A stretch of 8,234 bases of DNA, from NCBI RefSeq assembly GCF_050337105.1, contig NZ_JAKJSQ010000108.1, positions 1-8,234 of the forward strand. Direction: 5' to 3'. Source of the DNA: Aliivibrio_A kagoshimensis. GTDB taxonomy: Bacteria > Pseudomonadota > Gammaproteobacteria > Enterobacterales > Vibrionaceae. Both the position numbers and the translations under genes were made by a program. The notes beneath the pieces were generated by a model that saw nothing but the letters and a program-made list of their open reading frames with translations, had not been told where the DNA came from and ran no database searches. Within the stretch, counting starts at the first letter, position 1, and every line of letters starts with the position of its first letter. Positions 1 to 5,961 of the stretch are shown here, one piece after another.

Positions 1-5
1 AATTT

Positions 6-37
6 AAACCGCTGTTTATAAGCGGTTTTTTTATTTT
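6..37 (+). terminator. Intrinsic terminator of the gene to the left
   Basis: An 8-bp stem (AAACCGCT at 6-13 with AGCGGTTT at 21-28) encloses a 7-nt loop and runs into a T-rich tail up to about 37. This is a textbook Rho-independent terminator for a plus-strand gene whose body lies outside the window. It also insulates purR from upstream readthrough. Confidence 0.85.
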
Positions 38-98
38 TGATTACATTTATATTTAATTATTAGTTCAATAAATTATTAGATCTTCTACAGGATTACCT

Positions 99-1103
99 AT
101 GGCTACCATAAAAGATGTTGCACGTATGGCTGGTGTTTCAACAACAACAGTGTCACATGTAATTAATAAAACACGCTTTGTCGCCGAAGCCACACAAGAG
201 CGTGTACGTGCAGCTGTAGAGGAGTTGAACTATGCACCCAGTGCGGTCGCACGTAGTTTAAAATGTAATACCACGCGCACCATAGGTATGCTGGTCACGC
301 AATCCAGTAATCCATTTTTTGCCCAGGTAATGCATGGGGTTGAAAACTACTGTTATAAGCAAGGTTATACGCTGATCGTTTGTAATACAGAAGGCAGTAT
401 TCATAAACAGCGTGATTACCTTCGTATGCTGCACGAGAAAAGAATCGATGGACTACTGGTCATGTGCTCTGATCTTACTGAGGAGTTACATGCACTACTA
501 GAGCGTAATAGCGAACTACCCATGGTAATCATGGATTGGGGCCCTAAGAGCCTTACCACAGATAAGATCATCGATAATTCTGAAGAAGGGGGCTATTTAG
601 CCACTCGCTATTTATTAGAAAAGGGCCATACTCACATTGCTTGCTTAACTGGCCATAAAGAGAAGTTCACCTGTATCGAACGTGTTAAGGGTTTTGAACG
701 CGCAATGGCAGAGTATAAAGTACCAGTGAACTATGATTTCATTGTCGAAGGTGACTTTGAGTGTGAAACCGCATCTGCGATTACTGAGAAACTACTGAAC
801 CAACCGCAGCGTCCTACTGCTATTTTCTGTTTCAATGACATAATGGCCTTGGCCACCATCAGTAAAATACAGCAGATGGGCCTACGAATTCCAGAAGACA
901 TTTCTGTGATTGGTTATGACAATATTGATCTCTCTGCCTACTTCTCACCCCCTTTAACGACAATCCACCAACCTAAACGTCGTGTAGGTAAAACAGCAGT
1001 AGAGATATTGCTAGAGAGAATCAAAGATAAGGATCATGAACGCCGTATCTTCGAGATGAAGCCTGAGTTGGTTGAACGTAGCTCGGTTCGAGATATTAGT
1101 TAG
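99..1103 (+). CDS. purR: PurR, LacI-family purine repressor
   Basis: This is a DNA-binding repressor of purine nucleotide synthesis genes that uses hypoxanthine or guanine as corepressor. The 334-aa length matches the family (E. coli PurR 341 aa). Residues 3-23 (IKDVARMAGVSTTTVSHVIN) form the LacI helix-turn-helix. SAVARSLK (48-55) is the hinge helix, with the minor-groove leucine L54. Residues about 60-334 form the periplasmic-binding-protein-like sensor and dimerisation domain. By alignment from memory with E. coli, corepressor-pocket positions are T191, R195, F220 and D274 (in GYDN), while E. coli R190 is replaced by K189. The start ATG has AGGA (89-92) six bases upstream, and the HTH begins directly after it. 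No PurR-box-like palindrome was seen in the short leader, so autoregulation is not supported. It ends without a clear U-tract terminator. Identity is confident. Confidence 0.95.
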   Translation: MATIKDVARMAGVSTTTVSHVINKTRFVAEATQERVRAAVEELNYAPSAVARSLKCNTTRTIGMLVTQSSNPFFAQVMHGVENYCYKQGYTLIVCNTEGSIHKQRDYLRMLHEKRIDGLLVMCSDLTEELHALLERNSELPMVIMDWGPKSLTTDKIIDNSEEGGYLATRYLLEKGHTHIACLTGHKEKFTCIERVKGFERAMAEYKVPVNYDFIVEGDFECETASAITEKLLNQPQRPTAIFCFNDIMALATISKIQQMGLRIPEDISVIGYDNIDLSAYFSPPLTTIHQPKRRVGKTAVEILLERIKDKDHERRIFEMKPELVERSSVRDIS

Positions 1104-1143
1104 TAACCCAAGTTAACGTACAAAATACAGATTTAGATTGTTT

Positions 1144-1176
1144 AGAATTCGCGCAGAATATGTCTGCGCAAATTCT
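1144..1176. repeat. Imperfect inverted repeat / long hairpin
   Basis: The arms are AGAATTcGCGCAGA (1144-1157) and TCTGCGCaAATTCT (1163-1176). They pair at 13 of 14 positions (one C-A mismatch) around a 5-nt ATATG loop. No T-tract follows on either strand, so it is not a standard intrinsic terminator. It could be the 3' end structure of purR mRNA, a degenerate bidirectional terminator, a protein-binding palindrome upstream of tfoY, or a dispersed repeat. The sequence alone does not decide. Confidence 0.6.
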
Positions 1177-1259
1177 GAGCCAGCACTCTGCATTTACTTC
1201 AGAACCATACATTGAAAGCTTATTTTTGGAACCGGCATCACATTTATATCGTCGTTGAT

Positions 1260-1288
1260 TTCTGGCTAAGCAGTATGTTGAGTATTAT
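1260..1288 (+). promoter_or_regulatory. Weak candidate promoter for riboswitch-tfoY
   Basis: TATTAT (1283-1288) could be a -10 box, with TTCTGG (1260-1265) 17 bases upstream as a poor -35. Transcription would then start close to the 5' edge of the aptamer at about 1295. The better -35 match TTGATT (1255-1260) is 22 bases away, which is too far. A transcript must start at or before here for the aptamer to be made. tfoY in V. cholerae is known to use several promoters, so this is only one candidate. Confidence 0.25.
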
Positions 1289-1290
1289 TT

Positions 1291-1392
1291 ATAAGTCACG
1301 AACAAGGCAAACTATCTGAAAAGATAGGACGCAAAGCCACCGACCTAACCGTTTATATTTATAAAACGAATGGCAGCGGAGCTACCGATGGG
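1291..1392 (+). ncRNA. Cyclic di-GMP-I (GEMM) riboswitch aptamer
   Basis: The sequence follows the GEMM-I consensus closely and resembles the V. cholerae Vc2 aptamer. It has TCACG at 1296-1300, then GGCAAAC (1306-1312). A hairpin follows: stem CTATCT/AGATAG (1312-1317 with 1322-1327) capped by a GAAA GNRA tetraloop (1318-1321). Next comes GGACGCAAAGCC (1327-1338), the hallmark conserved strand. The second hairpin contains CCTAA (1344-1348), a stem CGTTT/AAACG (1350-1354 with 1364-1368), AATGG (1369-1373), GGCAGCGGAGCTACCG (1372-1387) and the terminal ATGG. The CCTAA/AATGG strands resemble a tetraloop receptor for the GAAA loop. It lies about 120 nt upstream of tfoY on the same strand and should sense c-di-GMP. 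Whether binding turns tfoY on or off is not visible here. Confidence 0.96.
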
Positions 1393-1513
1393 CAAGTTTG
1401 TATAGTTCTTTCAGATTAATGACTTTATTCTGACATTTCAGTTACCCACTTTGCTAATCTTTAACTCGGAATTATTACGTTTGGTGACATCAACCCATTC
1501 ACCGAGAAATAGC
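1393..1513 (+). promoter_or_regulatory. tfoY 5' leader / possible expression platform
   Basis: The 121-nt leader between aptamer and start codon contains an imperfect hairpin (TCAGAtTAA 1411-1419 with TTAtTCTGA 1425-1433, one mismatch, loop TGACT) without a following T-tract, so it is not an obvious terminator. Nearer the start, CTCGG (1465-1469) can pair with CCGAG (1502-1506), which overlaps the weak Shine-Dalgarno-like GAGAAAT. A competing helix GGTGA (1483-1487) with TCACC (1499-1503) shares C1502 and C1503 with it. This suggests translational rather than termination control, but the pairings are short and were found by eye only. Confidence 0.4.
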
Positions 1514-2104
1514 ATGGACAGACCTTTACTTAAAGATTCATTAAAACTGTTTTCACCTCTTGGCAAGATAAAATCTCGCTCAATGTTTGGTGGATTCGGA
1601 ATTTTTGCTGACGATACAATGTTCGCCCTAATCGTAAATGATAAACTGCATTTACGAGCTGATAAGGTAATAGCAAAGCGTTTTGTAGAACAAGGATTAA
1701 AGCCGTACGTATATAAAAAACGTGGCTTTCCTGTTGTGACAAAATACTTCGCGATGCCAGACGAGCAATGGAGTGATATCAATACCATCCTTGTGCAAGC
1801 CAAACAATCTTTGCTAACCGCCAAAGAAGATAAGGTCGTACAAGAGACGACAGGGCCAAACCGATTAAAAGATCTTCCCAACCTAAGATTAGGCACGGAA
1901 CGCATGCTGAAAAAAGCGGGGATATCGACTATCGAACAACTACGAACCTCTGGCTCTTTAGGGGCTTACCAAGCCATTAAAAGTACCCATAACACCGCTG
2001 TAAGCGTTGAGCTATTGTGGGCATTAGAGGGGGCAATTTGTGGAAAACACTGGTCTGTTATCCCCCAAAGTAGACGTGATGAGTTATTAGTGAAACTCAA
2101 TTAA
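1514..2104 (+). CDS. tfoY: TfoY, TfoX/Sxy-family regulator
   Basis: This 196-aa protein has a TfoX N-terminal domain at about residues 10-100, with the typical SRSMFGGFGIFADDTMFALI stretch (21-40), and a TfoX C-terminal domain at about 115-195 (LPNLRLGTERMLKKAGI, an HhH-like helical region). Sxy/TfoX relatives act with CRP to activate competence genes. In V. cholerae the paralogue TfoY instead promotes motility and type VI secretion and is controlled by c-di-GMP. The riboswitch upstream and the adjacent purR identify this copy as TfoY rather than TfoX. I chose ATG 1514 because homology starts just after it. A TTG at 1451 would add 21 residues that do not resemble the family and has no ribosome binding site. 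The binding site at 1514 is itself weak (GAGAAAT, 1504-1510), consistent with regulated translation. A terminator follows 10 nt after the stop. Confidence 0.93.
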   Translation: MDRPLLKDSLKLFSPLGKIKSRSMFGGFGIFADDTMFALIVNDKLHLRADKVIAKRFVEQGLKPYVYKKRGFPVVTKYFAMPDEQWSDINTILVQAKQSLLTAKEDKVVQETTGPNRLKDLPNLRLGTERMLKKAGISTIEQLRTSGSLGAYQAIKSTHNTAVSVELLWALEGAICGKHWSVIPQSRRDELLVKLN

Positions 2105-2114
2105 ACATAAATGA

Positions 2115-2138
2115 AGCGGCTTTGGCCGCTATTTTTTT
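2115..2138 (+). terminator. Intrinsic terminator after tfoY
   Basis: A 6-bp GC-rich stem AGCGGC (2115-2120) / GCCGCT (2125-2130) with a TTTG loop is followed by A and seven Ts (2132-2138). This is a strong Rho-independent terminator that closes the riboswitch-tfoY transcript. Confidence 0.92.
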
Positions 2139-2279
2139 ACTTAGGTATCCATTCATCCATCTCCCCTAAGCTCCTTTTTTTCTGCTACATTAAAAATAGT
2201 TCACTCTTATTGAAAGATTCTTTAATAATAACGGTCTGTTATCTCTAAGCTGTTTAATTAATGTTGTAGGTCATCGTTT

Positions 2280-2963
2280 ATGAATAAGAAAAAAATTGCC
2301 ATCATTATGGTTGCCATTATTGCTGTTTGGGCAATGTTTAATTTCAATTACCTCATTACGTTAGAGAATGCAAAAGCGCAGCAGGCCGAGCTTAACCTCT
2401 ACATTTCTGATAACTGGCTTGCAGCAAGTGCCNTCTATTTTCTTCTCTACATATTAACCACAGCATTGTCTGTACCTGGTGCAGCAATAATCTCTTTGCT
2501 TGGTGCTGCTCTTTTTGGTTTTTGGTGGGGATTGGTGCTGGTCTCTTTTGCAAGCAGCATAGGTGCCACTCTTGCTTTTCTGTTTAGTCGATATCTATTG
2601 CGTGATTGGGTGCAGAAAAAATTTGGTAACAAACTCTCTGCTATTAATAGTGGTATCGAAAGAGATGGGAACCTCTATCTGTTGACGCTACGACTCATTC
2701 CTGTATTCCCATTCTTTTTGATAAACCTGCTTATGGGTCTATCAAAAATGTCCGTCTCTAAATTCTATCTGTACAGCCAACTTGGTATGTTGCCGGGTAC
2801 CATGGTTTATTTAAATGCCGGTACTCAACTGGCTGATATTGAAACTTTATCTGGTCTACTCTCTCCTGCCGTCCTTACCTCTTTGGCAATCTTAGGATTA
2901 TTTCCTTTGGTTGCAAAATTTGTTATCGGTAAAATCAATAACAAAAAAATTATTTCGAAATAG
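2280..2963 (+). CDS. TVP38/TMEM64 (VTT/DedA-like) membrane protein
   Basis: This 227-aa inner-membrane protein has an N-terminal transmembrane helix (about 5-25), a hydrophobic core (about 50-110), and the family's re-entrant-type segment with conserved residues: the GAALFGFWWGLVLVSFASSIGATLAFLFSR region (75-105) and RLIPVFPFFLINLLMG followed by GMLPGTMVYLNAGTQLA (about 138-185). These R..P..PF...N...G and G..PG...Y...G signatures are those of TVP38/TMEM64 proteins such as E. coli YdjX/YdjZ. The wider VTT superfamily (VMP1, TMEM41B, DedA) is linked to lipid translocation, but this protein's substrate is unknown. Codon 52 is NTC because base 2433 is undetermined; every reading (I, V, L, F) is hydrophobic, so the frame and fold are unaffected. 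The start has TAGGT (2267-2271) eight bases upstream. It lies 130 bp upstream of ynjB, and in E. coli ydjX and ydjZ also lie beside ynjBCD. Confidence 0.88.
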   Translation: MNKKKIAIIMVAIIAVWAMFNFNYLITLENAKAQQAELNLYISDNWLAASAXYFLLYILTTALSVPGAAIISLLGAALFGFWWGLVLVSFASSIGATLAFLFSRYLLRDWVQKKFGNKLSAINSGIERDGNLYLLTLRLIPVFPFFLINLLMGLSKMSVSKFYLYSQLGMLPGTMVYLNAGTQLADIETLSGLLSPAVLTSLAILGLFPLVAKFVIGKINNKKIISK

Positions 2964-3022
2964 AACAAACCAAAATAACGTTGATTTATCTAAAATAGTA
3001 TATAAAGTACAACAAGTTATAC

Positions 3023-3032
3023 AACAATTGTT
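3023..3032. promoter_or_regulatory. Perfect palindrome, candidate operator
   Basis: AACAATTGTT is a perfect 10-bp palindrome whose right half overlaps the proposed -35 box of the ynjB promoter. The position would suit a repressor site. However, AT-rich palindromes of this length arise readily by chance, and no known regulator motif was recognised. Confidence 0.25.
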
Positions 3033-3055
3033 ATCCAGATGCCTGTTACTATAGG
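3028..3055 (+). promoter_or_regulatory. Candidate sigma-70 promoter for ynjBCDF
   Basis: TTGTTA (3028-3033) and TATAGG (3050-3055), separated by 16 bases, each match the -35/-10 consensus at four of six positions. Transcription would start at about 3062, giving a roughly 32-nt leader to ynjB. The 130-nt gap after the TVP38 gene contains no terminator, so readthrough from that gene is also possible. Confidence 0.4.
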
Positions 3056-3093
3056 TTGAAAATATCATAACTGAACAAGAAAAAGGACATTTC

Positions 3094-4239
3094 ATGAACA
3101 AAGTTATTCTCATTATTAGCTTAATAATGGTATCTGCCTTTAGCAATGCGTCTGCACTTGACTGGACTAGCGTCGAGAAAAAAGCGAAAGGACAAACGGT
3201 CTACTTTTATGCTTGGGGTGGAAGCCAAGAGATCAACAATTTCCTACGCTGGACTGGGCAACGTTTACAACAGCAGCACGGGATCACTTTTAAGCATGTT
3301 AAAGTGACCGATATTTCTGAAGCAATTTCTCGTTTAGCCGCTGAAAAAACGGCGAAAAAGAACAGTGGCGGTACCATCGATATGGTGTGGATTAATGGCG
3401 AGAACTTCAAATCAATGAAGCGTTATAATTTGCTCACCAAACCATTTGTTGAAAGCCTACCTAACTGGAAGTATGTCGATCAGTCCCTTCCAGTGACCAC
3501 GGATTTCTCTGAACCCACGCTAGGTCTTGAAGCACCTTGGGGCATTGGTCAGTTAGTCTTTATTTATGACCAAAAACAGCTGCATAATCCGCCTAAGACT
3601 CATCGTGAAATGCTCGATTATGCTCAAACATTTCCCAATAAAATCAGCTACCCTCGCCCTCCATCATTCCATGGAACCAGTTTTTTGAAATCCGTTCTGC
3701 TTGAATTGAGTTCTGACACAAACCCACTCTATGTGCCAGTTGATAAATCAACATTCCAACAAGTCACAGCTCCATTATGGGACTACCTTGACCAACTTCA
3801 TCCAGTCTCTTGGATGCAAGGTAAACAATTCCCTTCAACTAATGCAGAAATGGTACAGTTACTTGATGATGGCGAACTCGATCTTGCTATCTCATTCAAC
3901 CCAAATCAGATATTCACCGCTCAAGCCAATGGCACGCTAGCTCGCACTACCAGAAGTTATGCGATGGAGTCAGGATCACTCTCTAATATTCATTTTCTCT
4001 CTATTCCATGGAATGCCTCAGCCAAAGAGGGAGCATTAGTGGCTATCAATTTCTTACTTAGCCCTGAAGCTCAATCTAAAAAAGGGGATCTTTCTGTATG
4101 GGGTGACCCATCTATCTTACAGTCTCAGTACTTAAAAGGATCAGCAAAAAATACCGTTTTATATAAATCAGTATCCGAGCCTCACCCTAGCTGGCAAGAT
4201 GCACTCGAAAAAGAGTGGCAGAAAAGATACGGGCATTAA
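3094..4239 (+). CDS. ynjB: YnjB-like periplasmic ABC solute-binding protein
   Basis: This 381-aa exported solute receptor belongs to a two-component-permease ABC importer. Residues 1-21 form a Sec signal peptide (MNK, hydrophobic core VILIISLIMVSAF, A-S-A cleavage site at 19-21); there is no lipobox cysteine, so it should be a soluble periplasmic protein. The mature part is a class with extracellular binding proteins of the thiamine/iron/polyamine type. Recognisable segments shared with E. coli YnjB (388 aa) include KGQTVYFYAWGG (32-43), VWINGENF (98-105), LPNWKYVD (122-129), YPRPPSFHGT (186-195), TAPLWDYLDQLHP (about 227-239), INFLLSPEAQ and VWGDPS towards the C-terminus. The ribosome binding site AAGGA (3083-3087) is well spaced from ATG 3094. 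The permease gene follows within 15 nt. The transported substrate is not established for this family. Confidence 0.93.
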   Translation: MNKVILIISLIMVSAFSNASALDWTSVEKKAKGQTVYFYAWGGSQEINNFLRWTGQRLQQQHGITFKHVKVTDISEAISRLAAEKTAKKNSGGTIDMVWINGENFKSMKRYNLLTKPFVESLPNWKYVDQSLPVTTDFSEPTLGLEAPWGIGQLVFIYDQKQLHNPPKTHREMLDYAQTFPNKISYPRPPSFHGTSFLKSVLLELSSDTNPLYVPVDKSTFQQVTAPLWDYLDQLHPVSWMQGKQFPSTNAEMVQLLDDGELDLAISFNPNQIFTAQANGTLARTTRSYAMESGSLSNIHFLSIPWNASAKEGALVAINFLLSPEAQSKKGDLSVWGDPSILQSQYLKGSAKNTVLYKSVSEPHPSWQDALEKEWQKRYGH

Positions 4240-4254
4240 TCGTTGTTATTCACT

Positions 4255-5961
4255 ATGAGGCAGGCCCGTTCTGCCCTATTTACTGCACTCGTTATTGTTG
4301 CCTTGATACTCTGTTTTCTCCCTTTACTTCCAGGTTTAGGTGGATTGATTGTTTCCGCTTTCGGTTATATTCCAGCTATCAATCAAACCCACCTTTCCCT
4401 ATCTGGCTTTGTTGACCTGTGGCAATGGCCCGGTCTGATGAACTCTATTGGCTTAACCCTGTTTATCGCCATTGGCAGTACTTTCTTTGCTACCATATTA
4501 TGCTTCTCTATACTGCAATCTTGTTGGGGCAGTCGTTGGTGGAAAAAAGTAGAATCGCTTATTGCACCATTACTAGCACTACCTCATGTCGCATTTGCCA
4601 TTGGCTTTGCTTTCCTATTTACTCCATCAGGTTTTTTTGCTCGTGTTTTCTCTCACATAAGTACTGATTTCACCATTTCCAGTTGGAGTGTTATTAACGA
4701 CAACTATGGCATTGGTCTTATTATCGGCCTGATCATCAAAGAGATCCCCTTTCTGCTGTTTATGAGTCTGCCTATTCTGAAACAGTTGAATATTCGACGA
4801 ACACTGTTTACGGCCCGCAGCCTTGGTTATTCATCCCATCAAGCGTGGCAGAAGATCATTTTTGTACAGTGGTTACCTAAAATGAGGTTCCCTCTGCTCG
4901 CTGTCATCGCTTATAGCGCTTCTGTCGTTGATATGTCGTTAGTGATCGGGCCAAAAATTCCACCAACCCTTTCGGTACTGATTTGGCAATGGTGGAACGA
5001 CGCAGATCTCCTCACGCTTGGAAAAGCAACATCAGGTGCTTTTTTGCTCTTTGTTCTCTGCGCTATGCTGTTACTGCTTATTCGTTTTGTTGAGTGGATG
5101 GTGACTCAATACGCTCGCTCATGGCAAATCAGCGGTCGATACGCTCTTCCCCTACCTGGAAGAGCAGCGCTGTTATTGACTGCATCTATATCCCTACTCA
5201 CAATACCTGTACTTATGGTCTGGTCAGTCGCACTGCGCTGGCAGTTTCCCAATATCTCTCCTTCGCGGTGGTCTAGCCAATTTTGGGGACAAGAGTGGTC
5301 ATATCTTATTGATATTATAAATAACAGTGTGTTCATCGCACTGCTCAGTAGCAGTATTGCCTTGCTCTGCGCTCTTTTAGTTCATGAACATAGTACGAGA
5401 ACACAGCGACGCTGGACAGTTCCACGTTTTTTGGTTTCAGTTCCTATGCTCGCTCCACAAATATCGTTACTGTTTGGTATCCAAGTATTGAGCATATTCG
5501 CCGGGAGTGATCACTATATTATTTGGGTGGTGTGGACTCACCTCTTTTTTGCATTCCCCTATATCTATATCGCGTTAGATGGACCTTGGCGCAGTTATGA
5601 TCAACGTTTAGATAATACCGCTCGCAGCCTAGGTTTAAATGCATTACAAGTGTGGTACAAAATTAAAATGCCAACCCTCTTTCCTGCGATTGTCATTGCA
5701 TGGGTTGTTGGGATCAGTGTGAGTTTGGCGCAATACTTACCTACGCTAATGTTGGGAGCTGGACGCATCCCAACGCTCACCACGGAAGCCATCGCACTCT
5801 CTAGTGGGCAAGACCGTAGAGTTAGTGCCATTTATGCGTTATTGCAATTTGCTGTTCCTGTTTTCTTCTATGTATTCGCTATTATACTGAGTAGAGTAAC
5901 AGGGCCTCTTGAAAATCGTACCTCATTAAGAAACAAAGGAAATAATGACGTTAACTGTTAA
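4255..5961 (+). CDS. ynjC: YnjC-like fused ABC transporter permease
   Basis: This 568-aa inner-membrane protein carries two homologous permease halves in one chain, as in ThiP and FbpB. Each half has about six transmembrane helices and one cytoplasmic EAA-type loop that docks on the ATPase: ARSLGYSSHQAWQKI at about residues 186-200 and ARSLGLNALQVWYKI at about 454-468. It should form the whole membrane channel for YnjB and YnjD. Start choice is uncertain. ATG 4255 is preferred, but neither it nor the in-frame TTG at 4243 has a recognisable Shine-Dalgarno sequence. Both lie within 15 nt of the ynjB stop, so translation is probably coupled to ynjB. It is longer than E. coli YnjC (about 511 aa as recalled). 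Its 3' end overlaps ynjD by 17 nt. Confidence 0.92.
   Translation: MRQARSALFTALVIVALILCFLPLLPGLGGLIVSAFGYIPAINQTHLSLSGFVDLWQWPGLMNSIGLTLFIAIGSTFFATILCFSILQSCWGSRWWKKVESLIAPLLALPHVAFAIGFAFLFTPSGFFARVFSHISTDFTISSWSVINDNYGIGLIIGLIIKEIPFLLFMSLPILKQLNIRRTLFTARSLGYSSHQAWQKIIFVQWLPKMRFPLLAVIAYSASVVDMSLVIGPKIPPTLSVLIWQWWNDADLLTLGKATSGAFLLFVLCAMLLLLIRFVEWMVTQYARSWQISGRYALPLPGRAALLLTASISLLTIPVLMVWSVALRWQFPNISPSRWSSQFWGQEWSYLIDIINNSVFIALLSSSIALLCALLVHEHSTRTQRRWTVPRFLVSVPMLAPQISLLFGIQVLSIFAGSDHYIIWVVWTHLFFAFPYIYIALDGPWRSYDQRLDNTARSLGLNALQVWYKIKMPTLFPAIVIAWVVGISVSLAQYLPTLMLGAGRIPTLTTEAIALSSGQDRRVSAIYALLQFAVPVFFYVFAIILSRVTGPLENRTSLRNKGNNDVNC

Larger units (their letters stand above)
1104..1290. other. Noncoding interval between purR and the riboswitch
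   Basis: No open reading frame with a plausible ribosome binding site was found. The interval contains the long hairpin described separately and probably the promoter region of tfoY. Nothing else was recognised. Confidence 0.6.

Noticed and set aside
1411..1433. Hairpin after the aptamer considered as a riboswitch terminator
   Set aside because: The stem has a central mismatch and is AT-rich, and it is followed by ACATTTCAG rather than a T-run.
1451..1513. Upstream TTG start extending TfoY by 21 residues
   Set aside because: No Shine-Dalgarno sequence is present, the added residues do not resemble TfoX proteins, and the stretch overlaps the probable riboswitch expression platform.
1438..1905. 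155-aa minus-strand open frame overlapping tfoY
   Set aside because: It lies opposite a well-supported TfoX-family gene, shows no recognisable domain and has no ribosome binding site context; it is a shadow frame.
1978..1994. Similar AAAAGTACCCAT strings near 1980 and 7196
   Set aside because: Both occurrences fall inside unrelated coding sequences, and the shared stretch is short; this is coincidence rather than a repeat element.
3094..4239. Thiamine-binding protein ThiB and a TPP riboswitch upstream
   Set aside because: The protein resembles YnjB segment by segment, and no THI-box sequence is visible upstream.
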